In this document: positions 10,888 to 23,150 of the stretch, piece after piece
Layout of the letters: every line of letters begins with the position of its first letter
Position numbering within the stretch: position 1 is the first letter of the stretch
Assembly: GCF_024139115.2 (NCBI RefSeq)
Contig: NC_085141.1
Span: forward strand, 247,550,096 to 247,614,095
Length of the DNA: 64,000 nt
Source: Armigeres subalbatus
Taxonomy: Eukaryota > Arthropoda > Insecta > Diptera > Culicidae
Direction: 5' to 3'
Program-made: the position numbers and the translations under genes
Notes under the pieces: generated by a model
What the model saw: only the letters and a program-made list of their open reading frames with translations
What the model was told of the DNA's origin: nothing
The model's database searches: none

Positions 10888-13034
10888 CAGGCCTGGTAGC
10901 GGGTCACTTTTTAGTGACTTGGTCACTTTTTTCGGGTAAGTCACTAAAAAGTCTCTTTTTTCGAGCTTAAGTCACTAAAGTCACTTTTTCTCGTAAAAAG
11001 TTACTATTTTCAACTAATTTTATCTAAATAAAAGGTAGGGTACTAAATCCAAGTTTCGTGAGAAAAGAAATTTTAAATAATGCAACACTTTCTGTACTCG
11101 TTGATAAAGTTGCCGATAGATGAATAAAAATGAACTCCTAAAGCTTTTTAGCCCGAAAGTCGCTCTTAACTTCTTCTTGCATTCATATTCCCACTAATAC
11201 TTAACCAGCCTTTTCACTCAGTTATTAGATTTCCAATAATAATTTAATGGACAGATTATATGTCACAATTCATGAATGTTTATACTGTGAGGTTAGCAGA
11301 ATGCGATCGAGAATCCTAACATATTCCAAAGCCTAACTGCAGACTTTAATGACAATTTAAGAAAAGATTGTTGAATAAACTGAACTATTGAAATTGAATC
11401 TTTTTAATTCTATATGAATTTCCTGGTGATTAAAAAAAAGTGAGCGAGGAACTGCTCAAATGATCACTTCTTTTAAAATTTTGAATTTGAACTACCGTTT
11501 TATACTCCGAGAAAACTTCTTTTTAAGGAATTTTGGAAGCCCAAATAAACTATTTAGGTTTAAAAATGATTCTCTGGAAAGAATCTGTGCTATGGTGAAT
11601 TGTGAATTGATATAATCCCGAAGCAAATTTCACATATTTAAATCTTTCATTTAGAAATTATTTTTCACTAAAATTCTTCGATTAGGTATTAGAAATTTCT
11701 GATTTTATATTAGAGGAGCTTCAAAAGTTTTTCAACACATCTTACGTCGAGCCTTTCATAAAAAAATCAATTTGTTACTATGATCGCTGTTTATTTGTCC
11801 ATTAATTTTCATAATATATTTTATGATTTGGCAATGCTATTTCTAGGAACAGTCTTATTTTCCAAATGGCAATATTTTTTAAATTTTTAAATGTTTTTCT
11901 AAAAACAGAGGAATCTATTTTCGATTTATGACCTTTGTGAGTCGAAATAATTCTATATCTAGCAATTATTACATGATTTTAAATCATAAAAAGTCATTTT
12001 CACATACAGAGGCTGTAGGAAAAAGTTCGAAGTCATACAAAACATTGTTCCCCACAATGTGTAGAACTTGTTGCAAAATTGTTGTTTAAATTGACAACAT
12101 AGTTCTTGTTGGAGATAAGGACCCCCGCACAAAACCAAAACAATACTGTTCAAAGTTCCCTCTGCTCCACGACAGGCTGATAATTCTGCCAGCAGATTCA
12201 GCTCTCTTTATTCAATCAACGTGGGTGTACAACTGTGCAATATATTAATAACAATTTTTCCTTAATCTACCCAAGAGCAAGTACAACTAACCGGTCCCTG
12301 CTTCCTACCTTCTTCCATCTACACCGAGGTGTCCCACACTATCTTATATTCCAACACTCCTCCTTGGGGTGGACGCCTCGCAACACTCTTCGCTCCTCCT
12401 AACGCTGAGCCTGAGCCTCCTCCTCGCAAAACAATCCCTGGTCTATTTCCGTTGCTCGTACCGAATGGTCCTTACTCCGAAGTTTGCATCTTTCTAGCAC
12501 ATGCGCCTGCACAAGTGGCCCGACTCCAATGCTTACACAACGCCTCTCGATGTTCTGCTCACCAACTCCTGAATGTTTCCGTGTATTCATCCTTATGGAT
12601 TCCTGCTAACCAGCCAGTGACCAACCGAATAGTCCGACCTCCTGATTAATTCCACCCGGCACCTGCTTTCCACCTATCTTCTAACAACACCGAGGTGTCC
12701 CACACCTCATTGTTGTTAGACCATTCCAAATCTTATTCATCAAGTTCTCACGCGCGACTAAATTCATTTGCAATTTTAAAGGAGCTTGAGTTTTTCGAGG
12801 CAAAAATACAAAAAAATCCTTAGGTGAGTTATTTGGATAATTCAAATCATGCAAGATTATACCATGATTCAAATCGTACATTAGTTTTGAGATTTTGAGT
12901 TTTTCTAGACACTGACTGAAAGTCACTATTTGGTCACTATTTATGCAAATGGAGGTCACTATTTGGTCTCTTTTTTCGACAACGTTGGTCACTAATGTCA
13001 CTATTTTGAGCAGCACTGGTCGCTACCAGCCCTG
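10888..13034. mobile_element. 2.15-kb DNA element with 6-bp target duplication
   Basis: The ends read CAGG(C/G)CTGGTAGCG in inverted orientation, then many subterminal GTCACT / AGTGAC words near both ends. CTATTG occurs immediately outside each end (10882-10887 and 13035-13040). A paralogous uninterrupted copy of the host repeat (GGGTTATTATTGGCTT near 13,449) shows the empty site, supporting true insertion. The interior is AT-rich and has no transposase-like ORF. A 6-bp duplication fits few superfamilies (Dada or IS3EU among those known); assignment is open. Confidence 0.75.
12150..12702 (-). mobile_element. Possible solo LTR-like segment inside the 2.15-kb element
   Basis: Read on the minus strand it begins TGTGGGACACCTCGG and ends near TTTGAACA, with an AATAAA word about 65 bp before the end. 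A second copy of the start motif lies at 12,346. At 12,678-12,718 the sequence forms a 40-bp palindrome with TCTAACAACA arms. No duplication was found, so the LTR reading is tentative. Confidence 0.3.
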
Positions 13035-13720
13035 CTATTGGCTTTTTATCGATCCCAGTTGACTTGGTAGACCAATTCGTCTGAACTCCAGAATGATTTG
13101 GAGAACTTAAAACATCTAGTTTGGACATATCTTCTTCTTCTTCTTATTGGCATTACATCCCCCACTGGGACATTGCCACCTCGCTGCTTAGTGTTCATTC
13201 AGCACTTCCACAGTTATTAACCGCGAGGTTTCTAAGCCAAGTTACCATTTTTGCATTCGTATATCATGAGGCTAACACGATGATACTTTTATGCCCAGGG
13301 AAATCGAGACAGTTTCCAAACAGAAAATTGCCTAGGCTGGCACCGGGACCCTCAGCATGGTTTTGCTTTATAGTCGCGCATCTTACCGCTAGGCTAAGGA
13401 GGAGTTTGGACATATATAGAACGTAAGTCATGCGCATGGCCTCTAAGGACCTGGGTTATTATTGGCTTGATATTGAGCCAAGTAATCTTGGTAGATCATT
13501 TCGTCTGAACTCCAGAATGATTTGGAGAACTTAGAACATCCGGTTGGGACTAGATATATCATAAATAATGCGTATGGCCTGTATGGGCACATTGGTTGTT
13601 ATTGGTTTCATACCACACGTAATTGACCTGTTAGACCAAGGGTCTAAAATCCAGAGGGGTTTGGAGAACCTAGAACATCTGTTGAAATATTATCTGCAAT
13701 CATGATTCGTCATCACTGAA
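13035..13720. repeat. Host tandem repeat, right part
   Basis: Diverged units, about 170 bp apart, share GACTTGGTAGACCA, CTGAACTCCAGAATGATTTG, GAGAACTTA(A/G)AACATC and AAGTCATGCGCATGGCCTC. A reversed SINE sits within one unit. Non-coding. Confidence 0.65.
13131..13402 (-). mobile_element. tRNA-derived SINE, Feilai-like (copy 2)
   Basis: Reverse copy: (CTT)n tail first, then the body, and the tRNA-like head at the right end. A perfect 13-bp duplication AGTTTGGACATAT flanks it (13118-13130 and 13403-13415), as left by LINE-driven insertion. The B-box region has decayed, lacking the GAATCGAACC block seen in the other reversed copy, so it is probably inactive. Confidence 0.85.
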
Positions 13721-13974
13721 ATAGTATTGGATTTTGCTATAGACTACCGAGCAAATTTGTCGAAATACCAAAACAAATGCTCACACGTCCAATTGTTTGG
13801 AAATTAGCGAAAGCACAATCCAAAACCTTATTCTTGCACCTTTTTCCACAGCCCAAAAAGCTCTTTCTTGCAGTGAAGACGTCATCCATATACATCCATA
13901 TGGTGGGAACATATTTTGGTGGGACAATATTTTTTTGCATGGGAGTCGAACACGGCGTAAAACAAAGAAGGCAG
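13721..13974. other. Non-coding gap
   Basis: Short overlapping frames on both strands with no recognisable motif. Contains the inverted words CATCCATATACATCCATATGG. Nothing further can be supported. Confidence 0.35.
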
Positions 13975-14098
13975 AATTATGCCAAACGTCCATTATGCCT
14001 AACGTACATTATGCCTAACGTCTGTTATGCCTAACGTACATTATGCCTAGTGTACTTAAGCCTAACGTCCTTATGCATAACGTACTTATGCCTAACGT
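13975..14098. repeat. 16-bp minisatellite (TTATGCCTAACGTxC)
   Basis: About eight tandem units of ATTATGCCTAACGTAC and variants (CTTATGCCTAACGTC and so on). The drift from ACATTATG to ACTTATG is progressive along the array. Confidence 0.85.
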
Positions 14099-14099
14099 C

Positions 14100-15250
14100 G
14101 CGGACCCCTGGCAGGAATGTAGGGGGCAGGTACCTCTGCAGCACATCAGAATTAGGGGGCACGGAAGTCTCGCTATGTCTGCCAGGAGTCTCGGTGGTTG
14201 ATGTTTCTGCGGTACCTCAGAAATTGGAGACGTGTAAGGTAAGTGGTGCCACTCCGTTACAGGATGGGGGGACGATCACACTGATTGAGGACTATCTGAG
14301 CTTCGAAATGTCAACGGGAGGGTATTTCCTGCATGGTACCTGGACCTCGGCCTGATGACAGTATCAAAGCCCGGGTAGGTGGGTGTTTGGCACGCGTGCC
14401 GGGTGTTTCACGCCCAAACGATGCACAGAGTGGAAACAAATGTGAGATGGGGGTGTTACAACCCCCACGGAGCGAGTGACTGAATGTCAGAGAAGTGGTG
14501 CACAAGTGGTGCAAGCGAAAGGGACGGAAAGTATGAGCGAGCACACAAGTGAGCCTCGCATGGTACGGATGGTAATGAAGGTGGCGGTGGGTGGTACCCA
14601 CGCACCCGGAGTGGAGCGTACGTTGTGTGCGAGGAGAGTCCCTGATTGGCAGGGAAGAGAGTGAGAGTAGGGCAGTAATGCCCTCATGGAGTAATTGGAC
14701 TGCCTAGGCAGTAGAACTTCGAGTTGTCGTGGCAGATAGTCGTGGAGGGGGTTGCGGAAATTCTGCGTGGCCCGCCATACTGAATGAGAGCTGTCTATGT
14801 TGTGAGATGGCTGCATCCAGCATGGGGTACCTCCTGCGGCATAGACAGGTGAGTGTTAAGGCACATGTGGTGCCAGTATGTCTTGTGCCCATGTGGTGCA
14901 TGAGGAGTACTAGGAGAGTTGATGCGCATACGTGCATTTGTGTACGTCATGTAGGCCAATAGTCATCCCCGAAGTATTGCTTAATTGCGGGCCGGGGGAA
15001 TGACTGGATAGGAAGGAGTTGGTTTTAGTGGGTCGGGAGTGGTGATCCTATCCCCACACTACCTAGGTACGCCTCCCCAAGTGTTGCAGATTACCGTTAC
15101 CTTCGTTAGAAAACTACGAAATGGAAGAGCCTCCGAAAGCTGGGACTCCAAAAGGAAGCACACCGATGTGCTTCAGTAAAGGTGTGGGCCAAAGTCCTAT
15201 AAGTCTGTATTAGTCGAAAAAATAACGTAAACATTGCCACCCACAGTGGG
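14100..15250. other. GC-rich non-coding block, possibly a LINE 3' region
   Basis: Markedly richer in G on the plus strand than its surroundings (GGGGG, GTGGTGC and TGGATAGGAAGG words). Overlapping frames on both strands give no conserved domain. The bulk composition and a GGTGATCCTATCCCCAC motif resemble a non-LTR retrotransposon 3' untranslated region, but no reverse transcriptase remains to confirm it. Confidence 0.3.
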
Positions 15251-15263
15251 CGGGCGGAGTGAA

Positions 15264-15311
15264 ACGTCACGTCTGTTATAAAAATTGTACTGAGTATACC
15301 AGACGTGACGT
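15264..15311. repeat. Perfect 12-bp inverted repeat
   Basis: ACGTCACGTCTG and its exact complement are separated by 24 bp of AT-rich DNA that includes TATAAAAA. It could be a cruciform, a dyad of CRE-like TGACGT sites, or a small MITE core. No duplication is visible. Confidence 0.6.
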
Positions 15312-15590
15312 CACATTCGGTCGCCTTCGGCCATCTTCGGCAACCCAGCTGAGAGTTTCTCTCTCAAAAGAGCGAATTTTCGTTGAACTAATACTACTTG
15401 AGGGTTTGGGCCACACCTGTAGTAAAGCACATCGGAAGCACCCTTTCTCAGTAATTAAAGTGTCACAACCTACAAGCGGATGATATTTTTTTTGTTTTTA
15501 TTCATTCCATATAGCATGAAATAGGCTTCATCGGATATTAGGGTCCATTGTAAAAATGCATTATTACACATTTTGCAGTAGCTAACCAAT
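15312..15590. other. Non-coding gap
   Basis: A 74-codon frame at 15,259-15,483 runs through the hairpin and has no domain. Poly-T follows at 15,488. No structure found. Confidence 0.35.
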
Positions 15591-17489
15591 GCACTATGGT
15601 CCAGGATACAGATTTACGCGGAAAGATGAATTTTACGCCAAAACTATATTTTTTAGAAAAAACTGTTGTTCTACAAAATTGTTCGAAATAGTAAGGCCAT
15701 CATTATGGTTCTACCAAACAATAGGGTGGCCCATCATATAAAAAAAATTAGAAAATATTTTTTTTATTTCTTGGAATATTGACATGTTATGATCTACAAA
15801 GTTGTAGCGCAGCTAATTCCAATCAATTTTGCTAAAAAAACGTTTTCTGTAGCTCTTAAGTTGGCTGATTTAGAGCAATTTTACCTAATTGGATTAGGGT
15901 GTACCTCAAAAAAACAGCATTTTTGATCTAATTTTTTTGTTTCAGATTTCTCGAAAAAGCCGTCTTCAGGTGACTTTTAGAGCTCAAAAAAATGCAACTT
16001 TTGATGGGTAAATATGCACAATATCTTTTTCTGATCAAAAGTTATAATCATTTTTCTGTCGAAATTACATTTTTTTCATAAGTTGATATCTCCGGTTAGG
16101 GCAGACCAAAAAAATATGTTTACACGGCATCTAAAAGAGAAATTAATATTCTTCATTATGTCAAAAAATTGGGGATATGTTATTTTTTTATCTCAAGTTT
16201 CACTAATTTTACTAAAATCATGTTTTTTTAAATAAATTGATATAACTCGACAACGGAAGAAGATACAGACGATATTCTTATAGCAAAACACGCGTTTTGA
16301 AAAGCCCCAAAAGTCTTCAGAAGGTGACATCCGTGAAAAATAAAAAATGAAATGAGCAGATCATAAATCTTGTTTTTTGAGGGACACCCTAATCCTGGTA
16401 AGTAAAATTACTCTAAACAAGTGAGCTTAAGAGCTACATAAAAAGTTTATATAGCAAAGTTGATTGGAAAAAGCTGCGCTACAACTTTGTAGAACATTTT
16501 ACGTCAATATTCCGCAAAATAAAAAAAAATGAAAATTTTACATTTTTATAAAATGGCCCACCCTATTTTTCGGTAACTCTATAATAAGGGCCCAAGTATC
16601 CAGAACAACTTTGTAGAACAAATTTTGTTTCTTAAAAGTATGCTTCAGACCGAAAATGCATCTTTTCTCGTAAATCTTGCAATACGATGATAATGATAAA
16701 ACTTATAAAAAGTGTTAGAGCTGTAGATTTTTTATTTTTCATTTCTCACGAATGTCATCTTCTGAAGACTTTTGGGGCTTTTCAAAACGCGTGTTTTGCT
16801 CTAAGAATATCGTCTGTATCTTTTTCCTTTGTCGAGTTATATTAATTTATTTGAAAAAAACATGATTTTAGTAAAATTGGTAAAACTTGAGATAAAAAAA
16901 TAACATACCCCCAATTTTTTGACATAATAAAGGATATTAGTTTATCTTTCAAATGCCGTGTAAACATATTATTTTGGTCTGCCCTAACCGGAGATATCAA
17001 CTTATTAAAAATATGTAATTTAAACAGAAAAACGATTATAACTTTTGATCGGAAACATATATTGAGCATATTTACCCATCAGAAGTTGCATTTTTTTAGC
17101 TCTAAAAGTCACATTAAGACGGCTTTTTCGAGAAATCTAAAAAAATATATATATCAAAAATACTGTTTTTTGAGGTACACTCTAATCCAATTAGGTAAAA
17201 TTGCTCTAAATCAGCCAACTTAAGAGCTACAGAAAAAGTTTTTTTAGCAAAATTGATTGGAATAAGCTACGCTACAACTTTGTAGAACATAACATGTCAA
17301 TATTCCAAGAAATAAAAAAAATATTTTCTAATTTTTTTTTATATGATGGGCCACCCTATTTTTTGGTAAAACCATAATGATGGCCTTACTATTTCGAACA
17401 ATTTTGTAGAACAACAGTTTTTTCTAAAAAATATAGTTTTGGCGTAAAATTCATCTTTCCGCGTAAATCTGTATCCTGGACCATAGTGC
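15591..17489. mobile_element. 1.9-kb foldback element
   Basis: The tips read GCACTATGGTCCAGG at 15591 and the complement ending at 17489. AAT occurs just outside both (15588-15590 and 17490-17492). The arms pair over roughly 750 bp (about 15,591-16,345 with 16,735-17,489). The 390-bp middle holds a third, diverged partial copy of the arm. No ORF of significance; rich in A/T runs. A 3-bp duplication and CACTA-like tip are suggestive of CACTA relatives, but this is inference. Confidence 0.85.
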
Positions 17490-17492
17490 AAT

Positions 17493-18436
17493 GCCACCGA
17501 TAATTTGCTTTATGGCAGTTCGCAAAACTGAGTTAACTCGAATCACCGAGCGTTGAATATATTCACCAGCCGAACGTAATCACATTTAACTGTCATGAAT
17601 ATTCATCTTCGACTAAATTATCCATCTCTCGACGTTAGTTGTTTATGCCGCTTAATTATGGGTATATCTTGTATAATAAATTGTAATCGGAAGCGCCATG
17701 ATATCCACCGGTAGCTGATGGGTCCCGCAACAACAACAAAAAAAGAGTCAAACAGTTACTAGTTGAGGTAGTCTCGTGGTCCACCTCGCTACGGAGCAGG
17801 TGTTCAAACAACCGATACGGTTCGACAACATGGAACTGTTAATGGCATTGAGGGGAGATAGCTTCACCTGTGGCTGGTAATTGCGAATTGCAAATCAACT
17901 TGAATCTCTTTGAACTTGGAGACGGAACGGACGACGACGTTCACTGTAAGCATTCTACATGTATGCATATATGCATAGCATATCCATATCGGTGGGGTTC
18001 GGTACGAAGCGATGATGCTTGGGAGGGGTGCATTAATGCGCAAGCTGACCTGGCGTGACGAGTTGGGGAATTGTCGGATGATATGAATATTCTTCCCATG
18101 TAATAACGTACGTCAACTTTCGTACAGGGAGTTCACTGCCTTCACAATGGAACTGATTCACCGGCCAAACCAGCCAAATGCGAAGGGGGAACATTTTGCA
18201 CTTGCACCCAGAAGTTAGATAAGCGATCTACAACTTCGACGGCTCAGCTTCTTGCTGCCTGTTAGATAGATGCCAGCCAACAGAGTGCACTTCCATGTCG
18301 GTGCTTTGTCAAGTGTGCAACAACAGTGGACCATGGAGGATACGCCAGATTGAATAAAATGGTTACAATGTTGCGTTCGATGGGTCCTAAGTAATTTTTA
18401 TTTACTATATTGGATATAATCTTGTTGGGCTAATGT
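17493..18436. other. Apparently unique non-coding DNA
   Basis: Mixed-composition DNA without tandem or inverted structure. The 62-codon frame at 17,870 lacks any motif. Could be intergenic or intronic host sequence. Confidence 0.4.
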
Positions 18437-18444
18437 GTTGAAAT

Positions 18445-18634
18445 AAAAGATATTTTAGTTACAACATAAAGATTGTCGTTGTCGTCGCTTTCCGGAACAT
18501 CTTTTGCTGGCGGTGCTAAATGTCAATGAAGGAAAAATACATACGATTTGACAGTTCGGTACCCAACATGTTTCGGACAGCAGAACAAAGGGAACCGAAG
18601 AGACAATCTTTATCTTGTAACTAAGATATCTTTA
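18445..18634. mobile_element. 190-bp hAT-type MITE (family copy 1)
   Basis: Inverted ends AAAGATAT(T/C)TTAGTTAC, with internal AAGATTGTCG and TTCCGGAACATC blocks. Perfect 8-bp duplications GTTGAAAT flank it (18437-18444 and 18635-18642). Related copies lie at 35,756 and 62,010. Confidence 0.85.
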
Positions 18635-18642
18635 GTTGAAAT

Positions 18643-19262
18643 TCGAAATTGAAATCTATAGCAGTTATTAAAACAAAGTCCCCCCTCAGTGAAAGTTGGT
18701 GATGAACAGAAAGAAGCTAGTTGCAATAAATTACATAATTAAGAGTGCATCAGAACCAGTTCGAAATTCAGTTCTATAAGTAATCCTGTAAGTAATATAT
18801 ATAGGCAATTTTTGATAACATTCTTCCAATTAAAGTTGCAAATTATTTATTTCACATGAAGGGCTTTTCCCTCTTAAATTTGAATAGCAAATACAAAGAT
18901 AATTTATTGTATATTTGTTTATTTATTGTCGTCAATCATGTTTGTAGATCGTTCTGATACAAATTTGATCTTAGAATATAGTTCACCGTTACTAAATTAC
19001 TAACCATAACTTTTATCTGATATGAAGGTTAGACTCACAAAGCATTTACTGAGTACCGTAATCCGGGGAACATTGATCAGCCTGGTAAAGTTGATCAGTT
19101 TCATCGTGTACTGAATAAATTTACTGAAAAATGAATAAAATATTATTTTCTGTTATCACAATTACTTATTGTGAGTTAGGTATCTTAATATTGACTAAAT
19201 TTGCTGCTGAATGACATAATCTTCGGATGAATTTGCATTTATTTTTCGCCAAAATTTTAACA
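18643..19262. other. AT-rich gap before satellite
   Basis: AT-rich, with ordinary composition fading into the A3T5 array. A motif GTAATCCGGGGAACATTGATCAG at about 19,058 resembles the end of a dispersed element, but no partner end was found. Confidence 0.35.
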
Positions 19263-20998
19263 ATAAAATCTACATCATTTTTTTTAATTTAAAATTTTAA
19301 AATTTTAAAAATTTTAAATTTTTAGATTTTTTAATTTTCAAAACTTTAAGTTTTTAATTTTCTAAATTTTTATTTTTAAATTTTTAATTTTTAAAATTTT
19401 TAATTTTTTTAGCTTTGAAATTTTTAAACTTTTAAATTTTTGAATTTTAAAATTTTTTAATTCTTAATTTTTTAAATTTTTCAATTTTTAAATTTAAAAA
19501 TTTTCAAATTTTTAAATTTTTAAATTTTAAAATTTTAAAATTTTAAAATTTTAAAATTTTTAAACCTTTGAATTTTAAAATTTTAAAATTTTAAAATTTG
19601 AAAATTTTAAAATTTTCAAGTTTTTGAATTTTAAATTTTTTAAATTTTCCAATTTTCCAATTTTTAAATTTTTAAATTTTTAAATTTTAAATTTTTAAAT
19701 TTTTAAATTTTTAAATTGTTAAATATTTAAATTTTTAAATTTTAAATTTTAAATTTTTAAATTTTAAATTTTAAATTTTTAAATTTTAAATTTTAAATTT
19801 TAAATTTTTAAATTTTTAAATTTTAAATTTTAAATTTTTAAATTTTAAATTTTTAAATTTTTAAATTCTTAAATTTTAAATTTTTAAATTTTTAAATTTT
19901 AAATTTTAAATTTTAAATTTTAAATTTTAAATTTTAAATTTTTAAATTTTTAAATTTTAAATTTTTAAATTTTAAATTTTAAATTTTTAAATTTTAAATT
20001 TTAAATTAAATTTTAAATTTTTAAATTTTTAAATTTTAAATTTTAAATTTTTAAATTTTTAAATTTTTAAATTTTTAAATTTTAAATTTTAAATTTTTAA
20101 TTTTAAATTTTAAATTTTAAATTTTAAATTTAAAATTTTGAATTCAAAATTTAAAATTTAATTTTTAAATTTTTGAATTTTTAAATTTTTAAATTTTTAA
20201 ATTTTTAATTTTTAAATTCCTCAATTTTTATATTTTTAAATTTTTAAATTTTTAAATTTTTAAATTTTTGAATTTTTAAATTTTTAAATTTTTGATTTTT
20301 TGAATCTTTGAATTTTAAAATTTTAAAATTTTAAAATTTTTAAATTATTAAATTTTTAAATTTTTAAATTTTTAAATTTTTAAATTTTTAAATTTTTAAA
20401 TTTTTAAATTTTTAAATTTTTAAATTTTTAAATTTTTAAATTTTTAAATTTTTAAATTTCTAACTTATTTAAATTTCATTTTTAAATTTTTAAATTTTTA
20501 AATTTTTAAATTTTTAAATTTTTAAGTTTTTAAATTTTTAAATTTTTAAATTTTTAAATTTTTAAATTTCTAAATATTGAAATTTTGACATTTCTAAATT
20601 TTGAAATTTTGAAATTTTGAAATTTTGAAGTTTCTAAATTTTTAATTTTCTAAATTTTTTAATTTTTAAAATTTTAAATTTTTAAATTTTTAAATTTTTA
20701 AATTTTTAAATTTTTAAATTTTTAAATTTTTAAATTTTTAAATTTTTAAATTTTTAAATTTTTAAATTTTTAAATTTTTAAATTTTTAAATTTTAAATTT
20801 AAATTTTTAAATTTTTAAATTTTTAAATTTTTAAATTTTTAAATTTTTAAATTTTTAAATTTTTAAATTTTTAAATTTTTAAATTTTTAAATTTTTAAAT
20901 TTTTAAATTTTGATTTTTTTTTAATTTTTAAATTTTTAAGTTTTCAAATTTTTAAATTTCTTAATTTCTTAATTTTTAAATTTTTAAATTATTAATTT
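19263..20998. repeat. 1.7-kb A3T5 / A3T4 satellite
   Basis: Almost entirely A and T. It is composed of AAATTTTT octamers (long perfect runs at 20,340-20,460 and 20,670-20,910) and AAATTTT heptamers (about 19,740-20,130), with more degenerate flanks. No stop-free frames. It abuts a GGCC-type repeat at 21,001. Confidence 0.95.
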
Positions 20999-22158
20999 AT
21001 TAGACCGAATGGCCATTGGGCCGAATGAGAACTGGGGAGTGAGGAGTGAGTCGTGAGAAGAAATAAGAAAAAAAGTGGAAGAAAGATGAAGGAAGAAGGA
21101 AAAAGGAAGAAGAAAAATGGAAGAATGAAAAAGGAATGAAGAATTAGGAATAAGGAGTAAGGAAGAAAGGTCGAAAGGAGAAAAAAGGGAAGAAGGAAAA
21201 ATGAAGAATGCAGAAAGAAGAAGGAAGAAAGGAGAAGAAATTAGTTACAAAGAGGAGGAAAAAGGAAGAGCGAAATGGAAAAAAAGAAGACAGATAGAAA
21301 AAGGAAGATGCAAGAAGAAAGAAGGAAGAAGGGGTAAGCTGAAGAAAAAACTCAAAGGTGCAGCCCAATCGGTTTGTACGCAAAGGTGACGTAGGACTAC
21401 GTAGCTATTCAAAATTGATGGTATATGGCATGATTATTTGCGTCTTTTTATTAACATTGAGCTAACTGCTCGGAGGACAACTGATGCAAGAAGTCGAATA
21501 GTTGCTCCCAGTTAGATAGACTTTCAGCACATAGCATATAGACATCTTTGCCGTAGAATGTGGCCCTTCCATGATTTCGTAACACTAGCAAACCTAGTGG
21601 TGAAAGTCAAGCTTTACTAAACAACGCGCATTAGACAGAGCAGGAACGCATGCTTTGCTGTCTCTTTTTTCGCCCTCGATATACGGCAGTGCCGTTCGTC
21701 GATTGTTGATACACGAAGTGCCTACTTGGAAATTTGCAGTTTGTTCTATGATCCCTATCTGTTTTGTGCTTTTAGTCTTCAACCGTGGAATTAACATGAC
21801 TCATCGGCCTCATCGCTGCTGAAGCCACTCGACTAGTTTTCATTGGAGGACATCACAGCCCTAGAGAGCACCGTCCTCAAAAATATTCGGAATAAAGGAG
21901 AAATAAATAAAATCAAAAGTAGCGTCAAACCAATACCAAATATATTTACTTGAAACGTTTGGTTTTCGCCCGCAATGGAAGCGTACGTGGCAAAGTGAGG
22001 AGAACTTCGAGAATTAATTACCGACATTCCTCGATAATTTTTCGCTAATCCTCCACCTTTTGGAATAAATTTTTCAGCATTGCCTCTGCTACTCACGCCT
22101 TCGTGCTGCTGTGTCCGATCCGCTGCATCAAATGTCGAACCGCTCTTTGTGGGATTCC

Positions 22159-22361
22159 GATCAGAATGGCTCGCGCGCGCCGGACAGCAGCTTTCTTGTA
22201 TTCAAGAAAGTATTCGGGCCCGTTAGTCCCGCCCCTTTGTGATCTGATATGGGTGTAAATATAATGTGCACTCATAACGAAGCGGCGGGTCTTATGGAAC
22301 AACTTCATTAGACATTAGATATAAGAAAGCTGCTTTTCGGCGCGCGCGAGCCATTTTGATC
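22159..22361. mobile_element. 203-bp MITE with GC-rich TIRs
   Basis: TIRs of about 40 bp start GATCA(G/A)AATGGCTCGCGCG and include CGCGCGCCG. Perfect 8-bp duplications GGGATTCC flank both sides (22151-22158 and 22362-22369). Non-coding. The 8-bp duplication suggests hAT or P-type mobilisation, although the tip is not the usual hAT one. Confidence 0.85.
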
Positions 22362-22369
22362 GGGATTCC

Positions 22370-23038
22370 GCATCCTATGACATTTTTACGCAAGATTCTG
22401 AATTTGGTTATCTAAGATGCGTATTTTTGCAAAGAATAACAAAAGAAATTTAACTCAAGACGAAGTTTCTCTGTATGACCAAACATTACCTCTTGGTATC
22501 TGTCTGTCCGAGTGACGTTCACCGATGGGTGGTTCCTGTAGATAGTTTCCACTGAGGTGGCGTCTTCATTGATTGTATACAATAGCCACCATTTTTTACA
22601 AAAGAAGGTTGATCCGACTATTCGAAATAAACTTTCTTCAAAGTGCAAAACTCAATCGTAAATAGTGAATTTGATAGTGCGTCGGAGGGAGATGATGTAG
22701 TAAGTTTGAATGGATGGAATCACTAACAGAAACCAAGCTTCCACGCCAAACGCCGATGCCACCGAAACAGTCCATTTTCGCAACTAAACACCTCTTTTCA
22801 GAAAAAATCAATATTTTCATATAAATACATTGAAGCGTTGACTCATCCTTGATCGAATGGTCAAAAAAAAATTGAAAATCTATCGAGAAACGTCTTAAAT
22901 ATTGAAGTTTAAAGTCTATCATATTTTCGTGACGGTCCCCGATTTTCGCAATCGTAAAGTGTACCCCAATATAAAAAAGACAGACTTAGTCCTACGTTTA
23001 AACTTCTCATTTTTCACTTTTTGCTTCTTGTTGCTAAT
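22370..23038. other. Interior of the 21-23.7 kb element, no gene seen
   Basis: Minus-strand frames at 22,412-22,648 (78 codons) and 22,638-22,922 (94 codons) are weak and lack family motifs. AT-rich DNA. Confidence 0.35.
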
Positions 23039-23150
23039 TCGGCCTAATGGCCATTCGGCCTAATGACCGTTCGGCCTAATCACCATTCGGCCTAATAACC
23101 TTCGACCAAATGGCCTTCTGCCTTACGGCCTTCGGCCTAATGGTCTGACG
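23039..23150. repeat. Short TTCGGCCTAATG tandem array
   Basis: Six or more tandem 16-17-bp units of TTCGGCCTAATGGCC type immediately precede the pyrimidine tract. Continued after the tract at 23,631-23,690 and again at 26,314-26,345. Confidence 0.75.
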
